Assembly (NCBI RefSeq): GCF_017355935.1
Contig: NZ_JAFIQT010000002.1
Location: 806,001-870,000 of the forward strand
Length of the DNA stretch: 64,000 nt
Direction: 5' to 3'
DNA from: Telluribacter humicola
Lineage (GTDB): Bacteria; Bacteroidota; Bacteroidia; Cytophagales; Spirosomataceae
The stretch's first letter is position 1. The number at the start of each line of letters is the position of its first letter. Positions 14,419 through 23,510 of the stretch are shown here, piece after piece. Under the pieces are notes generated by a model. That model did not search any database and had not been told where the DNA came from. It was given only the letters and a program-made list of their open reading frames with translations. Position numbers and translations under genes: made by a program.

Positions 14419-17400
14419 GTGGATCAGCAAACCAGATTTAAGGTCTCCGTTGACTCGGAGCTCCCCGAACTTATACAGCAACTCAACCGGGTCTCTCAGG
14501 CTCAGGAAGCTCTTACCGCCAAGGTAGGGGAAGGAAATTCCAAGATTGATAACGCTTATCGAACTCAATCGCTGGCAATCCGGGATCTGACGGAATCCAT
14601 CAATAAGCGCACTGTTGCAGAGACCCAGGCGCAGAAGGCACAGGAAAAGGCCTCCGCTGATCACGAACGAGCCCTAAAACAGATAGGAAGCCAGTACGGG
14701 TACCTATCCAATCAGGTAGCTTCCTTCAAAGCCTACATGCTGGGCGCCTTCGCGGTGGATCAGCTGATTAACTACGGCAAAAGGGTGCTGGAAGCCGCTG
14801 GGAATATGCAGCAGTTTCAAATCAGCCTGGAGGTGATGCTGCAAAGCAAGTCCAAGGCGGATAAGCTGATGGCGGAGGTCATTGAATTCACCAAAAAGAC
14901 ACCTTTTACACTTGAACAAACCCAGGAAGCTACCCAACGCCTGTTGGCCTACGGGGTGGCTTCTGATGAGGTAATCCGTACCCTGGGCGCACTGGGTAAT
15001 ATATCGGCCGCCGTAGGTACCGAAAAACTACCTCAATTGATTCTGGCCTTTGGTCAGGTTCGGGCAGCCGGTAAGCTCACCGGGGCTGAACTCCGGCAGT
15101 TTCAGGAAGCAGGGGTCAATATGCTCGAAGCCCTGTCTAACGTAACGGGCAAAAGCGTCTCCACTATTCAGAAAGATATATCCAAGGGTATTATAAGTTA
15201 CACCGACGTACAGAAGGCACTTTTCTCGCTGGGTGAGGAAGGGGGGCGCTTTGCGGGGCTGATGGAGCGGCAATCTACCACCATCACCGGAAAACTGTCT
15301 AACCTATCAGATTCGGTCTACCAGTTCTTTGCCCGTCTGGGTACCAGCCGTACGGGCCTGATTGCCGGGACGACCGACGCGCTGCGGGAATTCTTCGACT
15401 GGCTGGGTAACAGCAGCCGAAATATGGAAATAGCTATCGGTGTAGTAAAAGCTGGTGTATCGGGCTGGATTGCCTATAAAACCATACTTGAAACGGTAGT
15501 TAAAACAAAAGCTCTGTTGGCACTCGAGGCCAAAGCCACAGCAGCCGGCATTGCGGCCAATACGGCCGCTACGGCAGCAGGTACCGTAGCCACAACCGGA
15601 CTGTCAGGGGCGGTCAATTCGTTGTGGGTAGCTATGCGGGCCAATCCACTGGGCTTTGTCATTGGATTGCTATCCTCCCTCTACTCGGCCTATCAACTGG
15701 TAAATGTTGCCACCGCTTCTCATACCGAGGCCATCGGTCACGAGCAACTGGAACTGGAAGCCCAGCGGGCCAAGCTAGCCGAGCTGGTCAACGTGGCGAC
15801 TTCCCACGAGGAGGGTACCAAGCGTCGTATTGATGCGATCAAGACCATGATCAGCGAATATCCGGAATACCTCAGCGGTATTGATGCAGAGAAGATCAGT
15901 AATGCACAACTGCGTGGTATTATTGATCAGCTGAATAATTCGCTAAATACCCGCATTGGGCTGGCCCGGGAAAACTACCGACTCAATAATCTACAGGAAG
16001 AACGTAATAAGCTGTTCCAGCAGGAGGCTGAATTGATGGACCGGCTGAAAGAAAAGGCTCCCGAACTCTACCAGAAAGTGGGGGGCGATGTCAATAAGCT
16101 GGCCGAGGCAATCCGGGGTATGAACTTGCAGCAGTTCCAGGCCCTATCGGGGGTAAGCAGTCTGGGCGAGGCGTGGGATGGGCTGACCAAGGGCAAGATC
16201 ACCAACGTGGCGCTGGATCTGGATAAGCGCATGAAGGAGATTGATAAGGCCATGGCTACCTCCGCCATTAACACCAACAACCTTCGCGAGTCTGAGAAAA
16301 TACAGGCGGTCAATGCCGAAAACGCCAAGCACGCCATCCTGCTGGAAACCCTGCAGAAAGGCTCGCAGGCGTACAACGCCGAAATGAGTCGGCATAAGGA
16401 GGCTCTGGTGGAACTGGAAGGCAAGACGGTCACGAAGATTGTAGATCTGGGCAATACCCAGACCGAAGCCCAGAAGCGGGAGGAGGAGAAGCGAAAGAAT
16501 GCTACGACCAAGATGCTGGATGAGACGGAGCAGATCCACATGGAGCACATGAAGATCCTGTCCAATGGGCGTCTCAATCAGGTGGAGTGGGATATTGAGC
16601 AGGAGCGGGCTAAGAAATTGGCGGCCATTGAGAAATCCGTAGCGGATGAGAAAGTAAAAGAGGAAGCTATCCAGGCGGTCAATGACCTCTATGATGCCAA
16701 ACGGGAGCAGGCACAGCAGCAGGCCAATGAAAAACTATCCGCCCTGATCGATGATCAGCACCATAAGTTGCTCAAATCAAGAGAAAAGTTAACAGAAGAT
16801 ATTCATAAGGAACTGGATAAGGAAACCGAGGCTCATCGGGAGGAGCTCCATAAGCGTCTTGAGCTGATGGATAAGCTGAAGGCTGAGTATGTGCAACTCC
16901 ATCGGGATTTACTGGCCGCTCAGCAGGACTACCAGACCCAGCGGCTGGCCAACGTGGCGCAGTTCACCGGACAGGAGCAGGTGATCATGAGCGTCCACTT
17001 CGACCAGTTGGCCCAGCAGGAACTGGAGAAAGCCAAAGGTCGGGAGGCCCGGGCCAATGCCGAGTATATGATGAATCTGGCCCGCTACGGTGAGAACAAT
17101 CCGCTCACCCAGCAGGCTATGAACAACCTGGAAGCCGCCAAGACCGCGACCACCCAGGCGGCTACGCAGGCAGCGGCCTCTACGGCGAGTATGGTCATGG
17201 CCATTGCCCAGGGCATGGTGCAGATCGGGCAGCAGATCGTGGATGTCATGAGCAGGATCCGGCAGACGTTCATCGATACGGGGGAGATGGCTATGGAGTC
17301 CATCGATAAAATTACGGATGTCATCGATGGGTTGGTAGATGCCAACCAGGGCGCCATGCAGGAGATGCTCAACGATACCACCATGAGCTATCAGGAGCGG

Positions 17401-19113
17401 GAGGCGGCGGTCAAGCATTACCTGGCTAACGAAGAGGAACTACTGAAACAGAAGTCGGCCATGCTGGCTACCAGGCAGCAGATCCAGGACGTGAATGAGC
17501 AGATGCAGCTCACTATGCAGGAGTCCCAGTTGGCTATGAAGGCACTGGGGCAGCTTGTCAGTGGGGATGTAGTGGGGGCTATTGGTACCGCCATCGAGCA
17601 GGTTAATCTTATGTTCTATAAGCAGGCCCAGGAACGCCTGCAGCAGGAGCGGTCCATGCTGTTGGAAAAGCAACGTTCGCTGGAAGCCGAGATGCAGATG
17701 ATCCAGAGCAAGATGATTGCTGAGGATGCCCTGCATAAGGCTAACATGGATCGCATCAACGCCGAAGAGGAAAAGGTACGAGATACTATCAATAAGCAGA
17801 TAGCTCTTAATCAGGCCCGGCACGATAAGGCGGTTGAACTGATCAATGAAGAACTCGCTGCTTTTAAGAAAGCCGAAGAGGAAAAGCTGAGAGTCTACAA
17901 TCAGTCCATTGAAGATAAAAAACTCCGGGCTCAGGAGGATCATAATTTCCGGGGACAGCTCTTGACTGAAGGGGAGGCTAGGGAGATACGTCTGCTGAAC
18001 GAAGCCCGTGACCGGGAAGTGGCGGCCGCCATTGCCAGCGGTGCTACCCAGCAGGAGTTGGCCGATATTCATAATGCCTTTGAGCAGTTAAAGGCCAATG
18101 TTCACGAGAAGTACCAGAATGCCAAGGGTAACAAGGAAGCAGAGACTACCCTGGCTATTGAAGCCTTGAATAATCGGCAGAAGGACCACCACGATCAGGT
18201 AAAAAGTGAGATGGAGGCCAGGGAGGAGGCGGCAAACAATCGGATACAGCAACTGGCCGATACGCTGGAGTCCTATATCCGAAGACAGCAGAAGGCGATT
18301 GAAAAAGCGGAACGGGAGGCCGTGCAGGCCCGTACGGATGAGAACCGCCGCCATGCCGAAATCGTCAACGGGTTGAACGGTGCCATGTTTAACGCTCAGA
18401 AGCACCTGGCTATGATTGAAATCGACATGGAGATCGTCAAGCTCAAAGCAGCCAAGCACCGTCTGTTCTCCAACAAACGAGCCCTGAATGATGCCATTAG
18501 TGAACTGCACGCCCTGAAAGGCAATCTGGATGCGTCACACTACCACGGTCCTGACTTTAATGAAGGTAACCCGCCTGTTATACCTGATCGTAGCGGACAG
18601 AGTAACCAGGACGGAGGTAGCGGGCGCGGTAACGGCGACGGTGCTGATCAGGTCAACAATGGCGGGGGGCGCAGCAACCGATACCACGGTACGGAGTATT
18701 TGAAACGAGAAGCAGGTCAGCCCAGTGGACGGGATACCATTCCGGTGAATATGAACGAAGGGGAGGCCATTATTCCCACCTACCAGAACATGCGCCTCCG
18801 TCGTCTGAGGATGCCACCAACCACCCGTCAGCTGGTGGATGGCTACATCAAGTACGATGAGCTGAAAGAGAAATTTCCCCAGCTCTTTGACCTGGCCATG
18901 CCTCAGCTATCCATGAAGCTGAATAATGTACAGGACCTGCCTTCGCTGGATTTTGCCTATGATCCGGCCCTGCTGAGCGAAGTACGTAAGTTGAACACTA
19001 CTCTGGAAAATAAGCCGGGGGTGATTGTCAACGCTACCAAAACTGGTCTGAGCATTACCGAACGTCGCGCTAACTCACTCAATCACATATATACTAATCG
19101 CTACAAAAGATGA
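14419..19113 (+). CDS. Tail tape measure protein
   Basis: 1564 residues, starting with GTG at 14419 (no in-frame ATG until residue 108). Residues about 95-300 carry a tape-measure domain (AAGNMQQFQISLEVMLQSKS; FTKKTPFTLEQTQEATQRLL; GKLTGAELRQFQEAGVNM). Hydrophobic Ala/Gly-rich segments follow at about 345-425. Long coiled coils fill residues 540-1370 with many Q/E/K/A heptads, and a Gly/Asn-rich linker and DTIPVNMNEGEAII region lie near the C-terminus. It sets tail length and is ejected with the DNA; by the usual 1.5 angstrom per residue, the tail would be long. Its stop overlaps the next start (ATGA). Confidence 0.93.
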   Translation: MDQQTRFKVSVDSELPELIQQLNRVSQAQEALTAKVGEGNSKIDNAYRTQSLAIRDLTESINKRTVAETQAQKAQEKASADHERALKQIGSQYGYLSNQVASFKAYMLGAFAVDQLINYGKRVLEAAGNMQQFQISLEVMLQSKSKADKLMAEVIEFTKKTPFTLEQTQEATQRLLAYGVASDEVIRTLGALGNISAAVGTEKLPQLILAFGQVRAAGKLTGAELRQFQEAGVNMLEALSNVTGKSVSTIQKDISKGIISYTDVQKALFSLGEEGGRFAGLMERQSTTITGKLSNLSDSVYQFFARLGTSRTGLIAGTTDALREFFDWLGNSSRNMEIAIGVVKAGVSGWIAYKTILETVVKTKALLALEAKATAAGIAANTAATAAGTVATTGLSGAVNSLWVAMRANPLGFVIGLLSSLYSAYQLVNVATASHTEAIGHEQLELEAQRAKLAELVNVATSHEEGTKRRIDAIKTMISEYPEYLSGIDAEKISNAQLRGIIDQLNNSLNTRIGLARENYRLNNLQEERNKLFQQEAELMDRLKEKAPELYQKVGGDVNKLAEAIRGMNLQQFQALSGVSSLGEAWDGLTKGKITNVALDLDKRMKEIDKAMATSAINTNNLRESEKIQAVNAENAKHAILLETLQKGSQAYNAEMSRHKEALVELEGKTVTKIVDLGNTQTEAQKREEEKRKNATTKMLDETEQIHMEHMKILSNGRLNQVEWDIEQERAKKLAAIEKSVADEKVKEEAIQAVNDLYDAKREQAQQQANEKLSALIDDQHHKLLKSREKLTEDIHKELDKETEAHREELHKRLELMDKLKAEYVQLHRDLLAAQQDYQTQRLANVAQFTGQEQVIMSVHFDQLAQQELEKAKGREARANAEYMMNLARYGENNPLTQQAMNNLEAAKTATTQAATQAAASTASMVMAIAQGMVQIGQQIVDVMSRIRQTFIDTGEMAMESIDKITDVIDGLVDANQGAMQEMLNDTTMSYQEREAAVKHYLANEEELLKQKSAMLATRQQIQDVNEQMQLTMQESQLAMKALGQLVSGDVVGAIGTAIEQVNLMFYKQAQERLQQERSMLLEKQRSLEAEMQMIQSKMIAEDALHKANMDRINAEEEKVRDTINKQIALNQARHDKAVELINEELAAFKKAEEEKLRVYNQSIEDKKLRAQEDHNFRGQLLTEGEAREIRLLNEARDREVAAAIASGATQQELADIHNAFEQLKANVHEKYQNAKGNKEAETTLAIEALNNRQKDHHDQVKSEMEAREEAANNRIQQLADTLESYIRRQQKAIEKAEREAVQARTDENRRHAEIVNGLNGAMFNAQKHLAMIEIDMEIVKLKAAKHRLFSNKRALNDAISELHALKGNLDASHYHGPDFNEGNPPVIPDRSGQSNQDGGSGRGNGDGADQVNNGGGRSNRYHGTEYLKREAGQPSGRDTIPVNMNEGEAIIPTYQNMRLRRLRMPPTTRQLVDGYIKYDELKEKFPQLFDLAMPQLSMKLNNVQDLPSLDFAYDPALLSEVRKLNTTLENKPGVIVNATKTGLSITERRANSLNHIYTNRYKR

Positions 19114-19328
19114 CCCAAACTGCCTCTGTCTTCGATCCCCAAAAATTGCCCGTGATGCTCACCGTCGAGGAAACCGAAGGGCTCCGCACGCTCCTGTACT
19201 TAATTGAAACCTGTACCAGTTCGGAAGAGCAAACCCGACTGATACAAACAAATCGGGTATGGCGCGATAAGCTAAAAGCCAAAGCGCTCGAAAGCAAACG
19301 TTTCTTTAAAACCCCAATGGCTTCATGA
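19110..19328 (+). CDS. Small hypothetical tail-region protein
   Basis: 72 residues, helical, with PVMLTVEETEGLRTLLYLIE. Not recognised. Four-base overlaps with the tape measure gene and with the next gene show tight translational coupling, which argues that it is real and tail-related. Confidence 0.65.
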   Translation: MTQTASVFDPQKLPVMLTVEETEGLRTLLYLIETCTSSEEQTRLIQTNRVWRDKLKAKALESKRFFKTPMAS

Positions 19329-20998
19329 AGATCTATCTGAACAAAACGGTTATTGAAGAGCCGTTGAACTGGGAGAATCTCCGGTTGCTTAAAAAGAGGG
19401 ACGCAGGGTGGGGGGGCATCGTGGAGAATACCAGCGGGGTGCTGGAAGAGGACGGTCTGCTCTTTCGGGACCCGCTGGCGGTGGGCATCATCCGTACGAG
19501 ATGGGAGCAGGAGCGGCACGCGGCCAGGATCATCCTGGGCATTGAAGAAGGAGGCTCCACCTGGGAGAGCGCCCTGGACTGGAATACCATGCAGATCCGG
19601 GAGGAGGGTATCAGCATTGGGCTGGTAGATCGTTCCGCCCGTAAGGTCATCACCGCGGCTCAGACGGTTTCGGAATGGGAAGCGACGGAAACGTATACAC
19701 TACACGGTTTGCCGCTTGGGGGAGCTATCACGGCTACAGTACCCGCTGAGAAAACACTGGTATCCGGTCATACGCCCAGTCATGCGGTTCCGGTCAAAGC
19801 GACCAGCAAAGAAGGTTTGGGGCTGTACCTGGAAGCCGATGGCACGCTGCCCTTCTGGCGCAATAATACGGACTACGATCTGACCATCCGGCTGGAGATG
19901 CTCCTACCCGTGTCGGTCGTCATACGCAATTCCAATTCCTATGTGGTATATGTGCGGATTTACGATCAGGCGGATAAGGTGGTAGATCAGCTGCTGGTGG
20001 GTACCTATACCGCAGGGGCGGTGCAATGGCTCTTTGCTTCCGACCTTCTGATCAGCAAGGGCTATGCGGTAGGGATATGGGTGCAGTGCAATCAGGAGGT
20101 TTACACCTTTACCTATTCCACCGAAAACGGCATCAGCCTCACCGAGGTACCTGATGAGGTAACGGCCGTTCGTTGTCTGAGGCTGGATACCCTGCTGAAC
20201 CGCTGGGCTACCGCCAATGGGCTTACCCTGACGGGTGGCTCCCTATTGTCTGACCTCTACCTGACCAGCGGGGCACTGCTGCGGGGCGTGGACCGTATGA
20301 TGAAGGTGAATATGGACCTGCTGTTTGCGGATATCCGCAAGCTGCTGAACCTGAAGATTGGCCATTCGGATCTGACTCTTACGGTCAAAGCAGCAGCTAC
20401 CGGAAAACAGTACATCCGGCACGTGGAGAAAATGGCCTTAGATCCTCTTCCGCTAATGTATTCATCCATCGTGTACGGTTTTCAGACGTGGCAGTCCAAA
20501 ACTGTACAGGGGAATGGGGAGCCTAATGGACGCTTTACCTACGGTACCGGCTTTGATACTCTGAGCGAGCTGGACCTGTCGCTGTCGTACCTGGTGGGAA
20601 GTCAGTACCTGATCGAGAAGCTTCGCCGCATGCGTTACAGCCAGGTAGGAGAGAAGGAGGATGCCGACTTTGACGACCGGCTGTTTCTGCTCACTTCCCA
20701 CGATCTGGTTTCCGTGCAGCAGCAGGCGTGGGCCTCCGACTTATATTATAACTATCCGCTGCGGCTTCTCAGTCAGGACGGGCAGACGTCAGGTTCTACC
20801 CTTTCCAGCTTTCAGAGCCGCTACACTCCGTACGTGGCTTCGATTGAAACGCAACTAAGCCTGAGTGACTACCATGCGATCGGGGATCAGATCGAGTGGA
20901 CCTCTGATGGCACTTCCTACCACATGGAGGTGGATGAGGCTACATATAGCATTGAAGACGGCGTGGCCGTCGTGACCGGAAAACTTTTACAACCATGA
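19325..20998 (+). CDS. Tail tip / baseplate-type structural protein
   Basis: 557 residues, first large gene after the tape measure, where distal-tail or hub proteins are found. Mostly beta, with a conserved-looking central region (LDTLLNRWATANGLTLTGG) and a C-terminal segment (QIEWTSDGTSYHMEVDEATY) like a small beta-sandwich. No family motif was recognised; the call rests on position, size and coupling (ATGA overlap with the next gene). Confidence 0.6.
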   Translation: MKIYLNKTVIEEPLNWENLRLLKKRDAGWGGIVENTSGVLEEDGLLFRDPLAVGIIRTRWEQERHAARIILGIEEGGSTWESALDWNTMQIREEGISIGLVDRSARKVITAAQTVSEWEATETYTLHGLPLGGAITATVPAEKTLVSGHTPSHAVPVKATSKEGLGLYLEADGTLPFWRNNTDYDLTIRLEMLLPVSVVIRNSNSYVVYVRIYDQADKVVDQLLVGTYTAGAVQWLFASDLLISKGYAVGIWVQCNQEVYTFTYSTENGISLTEVPDEVTAVRCLRLDTLLNRWATANGLTLTGGSLLSDLYLTSGALLRGVDRMMKVNMDLLFADIRKLLNLKIGHSDLTLTVKAAATGKQYIRHVEKMALDPLPLMYSSIVYGFQTWQSKTVQGNGEPNGRFTYGTGFDTLSELDLSLSYLVGSQYLIEKLRRMRYSQVGEKEDADFDDRLFLLTSHDLVSVQQQAWASDLYYNYPLRLLSQDGQTSGSTLSSFQSRYTPYVASIETQLSLSDYHAIGDQIEWTSDGTSYHMEVDEATYSIEDGVAVVTGKLLQP

Positions 20999-23379
20999 AT
21001 CAGTATTCTAACTTCCTCCGCTTTGTTCCGCTTACGGGTACCCCTCGTTCGCTGGATGCACCCACTTCATTGAGCTGTCTGCCGGCACGCCCGGGTGACC
21101 ACTTCCGGCTCTTGATTCCCCGCACCGATTTGGCGGGCCTGCTCCCGGAACTGTGTAAGGTCGTGCTGATCCGGGAGAACAAAGGGGAGCCGGGCTATGA
21201 GATACTGGAAGATATAGGCACCATCCGCCCTCAGCAAAGTGAGCTGTACACCTTTTTACGGTTACTGGTCAATGATCTGCCTACGGCCGACAGCTACCGG
21301 CAGTTTGCACTACTGCGGGAGAACGGTAAGCAGGTCATTGGCACCTTTCGCGGTCAGCAGACGGAGCTTTCAAAGTACATGCAGGCGTTAAAGGAATTCT
21401 TCGAAGGCTACCCTTATGCCCCGGTGCTGGGCGAGGTAAACGGCAATGTGCTTTCCCTCCGGATATTCCGTACCGGACGGTTCCGGCTGACCGATGAGCC
21501 CCTGCGGGTGGGACTGGGTACGGTGTTGGAGAGCAATGAGAACAGTCCTTCCTTACTGGCCAGACCCTTGAACACCATTAATCAGGCCGCCCAGACCAGG
21601 TATAAAATTCGCGTGGGAAAAGATGTACAGCCGGGAAATATATTCAAGCTGAACGGCCAGAGCTACACGGCGGTAGTAGGAGATACTTCTGAATCCATTC
21701 TGCAGGTACTGAATGGGGGACTTGATACCCTGACCATCGAAAGCGGAACGCTGGGAGAAACCCAGGCACTGGCCGGAGAGCGTACGTTTCAGAATACCAC
21801 CAAGCCTACGGTCGTAGCCCAGTGGATCAGCAATAACGGTACCTATGATTACTGGAAAGTCAAGGTCCAGGGAGACTGGCAGTCGGGTAACTCCATCCAG
21901 ATTACCGCCGAAGGAAGAACATCCCTTACCCGTACGGTAGCGGATAGCGATACCGTGACCACGCTGGAAGCGGCGTTGAATCCTAATTCGGGTCAGTACC
22001 GGACCAACTCGGGAGTGGTACCCGTGATCACCGTGTTAGCGGGCACCCAGAAGGTACCCAATACGAACTATCCAACGCTCACGGCCCTGTCCGAGGCTGA
22101 GATTCCGCCTCAGCTCATGCGCCGATGGCAGATCAGTGTCTCCCCCGATGTACTGCCCGGAAACATCTATACCCTGGAAGAAGAGAGCTATACCGCCCAG
22201 CTGGGAGATGATGCCGCCAGTGTAGCCCAGGCATTGGGACTTACCGGGGCGTACAGTGTTATCACCCGGCCCGATGGGCAACCGGTTACGGCCTACGCAA
22301 AACGCGGAGACCGGTATAATGCCTCTCACATTGCCGATGTACAGATTCTGGAAGGCCCCCTGATGCGCAGGAGCCGACAGGTCGTACTGGAGGTCACCCT
22401 ACCGGAAGACTATACGGGAAGCTATCAATTAGGGCTGGTAGACCTTCGGGACAATGCATTGAAAGCCGTGAGTAATTACCTCAATGTCGGCTCCCACGAG
22501 CAGGATTGCCTGGTGGAGGTACTGGCGCCCAATGAGGTGTTTGGCTATGAGTACCACGAACCGGGACTTTCGCAACGCCTCCGGCTTCCCGTATCTCTGG
22601 GTACGGTTCAGCCTTTCCTTGAGTCGGTCACGCAGCGGGGACTGGATGGCTACCAGCGCAAGCGGGCGGTGAACATCACTAAGACGGTGGAGCTGGTGAG
22701 TGATCCTATATCCGAGGCTTTCTGTGATACGCTGACTGCCTGGCTGCAGCACGAAGAGGTAGTAATAGATGGCGTAGAATACAGCATGCGCGATGGCATG
22801 GATACGACCATCCTGTCCGCGGCCAGTAAGCGTTTGCAGTTTAGTGCCAGACTCACGGTGTCGGGACAGATCCGGCATAACCGGGGGCGGTACCTCAGTG
22901 GGGTACAACTGGGTTTTGGACGGTTGGAATGGCTGCCTCCTACGCATGGCGTACAGCTGTATTTACTTAGACCAGATGGGGCAATCCTTCCGGTGGTTCG
23001 TGAAATGTCGCTCAGGGCGGGAGAATACCAGCTGGAGGTCATTGGGGCCGCGGATGTCTCGGTGGTGGAGGTATTTGTGAATGGGGAGTCCTCCGCCTGT
23101 TTCAGGGCACCTAAACAGGTACGCAGTCGTCCGTCTACGCTGATCCGGATCGAGCCACACGGCCTGACATCTCTGCGTCTGGTACCGGCTCAGGAAGAGT
23201 ATGTAGAGGAAACCTGTCTGGTACAGATCCAGCCCGAGGCAGTAGCGTACAGTTGTGAGATTGTACGAAAAGACGTGGTAGGAGAGTTTTCGGACGATTG
23301 GGGTGAAGATTTCGCCATTAAGGATGAGAAGTATAGAAGTGAGTTCAGTGACGATTGGAGCGAAGATTTTGCCATCTAA
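20995..23379 (+). CDS. Large tail tip / baseplate protein with C-terminal repeat
   Basis: 794 residues. Repeated beta modules at about 200-260, 275-345 and 375-440 (KIRVGKDVQPGNIFKLNGQS; WQISVSPDVLPGNIYTLEEE) look like duplicated domains: both contain PGNIF/PGNIY-x-L-x-x-x-SYTA. The last 32 residues hold a duplicated EFSDDW-x-EDFAI motif. It likely forms part of the tail tip that carries the receptor-binding proteins encoded next. No enzymatic motif seen. Confidence 0.6.
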   Translation: MNQYSNFLRFVPLTGTPRSLDAPTSLSCLPARPGDHFRLLIPRTDLAGLLPELCKVVLIRENKGEPGYEILEDIGTIRPQQSELYTFLRLLVNDLPTADSYRQFALLRENGKQVIGTFRGQQTELSKYMQALKEFFEGYPYAPVLGEVNGNVLSLRIFRTGRFRLTDEPLRVGLGTVLESNENSPSLLARPLNTINQAAQTRYKIRVGKDVQPGNIFKLNGQSYTAVVGDTSESILQVLNGGLDTLTIESGTLGETQALAGERTFQNTTKPTVVAQWISNNGTYDYWKVKVQGDWQSGNSIQITAEGRTSLTRTVADSDTVTTLEAALNPNSGQYRTNSGVVPVITVLAGTQKVPNTNYPTLTALSEAEIPPQLMRRWQISVSPDVLPGNIYTLEEESYTAQLGDDAASVAQALGLTGAYSVITRPDGQPVTAYAKRGDRYNASHIADVQILEGPLMRRSRQVVLEVTLPEDYTGSYQLGLVDLRDNALKAVSNYLNVGSHEQDCLVEVLAPNEVFGYEYHEPGLSQRLRLPVSLGTVQPFLESVTQRGLDGYQRKRAVNITKTVELVSDPISEAFCDTLTAWLQHEEVVIDGVEYSMRDGMDTTILSAASKRLQFSARLTVSGQIRHNRGRYLSGVQLGFGRLEWLPPTHGVQLYLLRPDGAILPVVREMSLRAGEYQLEVIGAADVSVVEVFVNGESSACFRAPKQVRSRPSTLIRIEPHGLTSLRLVPAQEEYVEETCLVQIQPEAVAYSCEIVRKDVVGEFSDDWGEDFAIKDEKYRSEFSDDWSEDFAI

Positions 23380-23383
23380 CAAA

Positions 23384-23430
23384 GTCCTTGTAACGCTCTG
23401 ATATTCTGAGCCTTGCAAGGGTTTTGAAAA
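23384..23430 (+). terminator. Terminator-like hairpin after the tail tip genes
   Basis: CCTTG/CAAGG outer stem and GCTC/GAGC inner stem with an internal loop, then GTTTTG. The T run is weak, so it may attenuate rather than stop transcription. Confidence 0.45.
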
Positions 23431-23510
23431 ATAGTGGCTACTATCCTATTGACTAGCTGAAGTACGGAAGAATACTTTTACCAAAACCCGTATCCTTTCT
23501 TCTGTCTGTT

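Noticed and set aside
18000-18500. Long minus-strand frames inside the tape measure gene
   Set aside because: Shadows of a high-quality plus-strand coding region with strong coiled-coil patterns.
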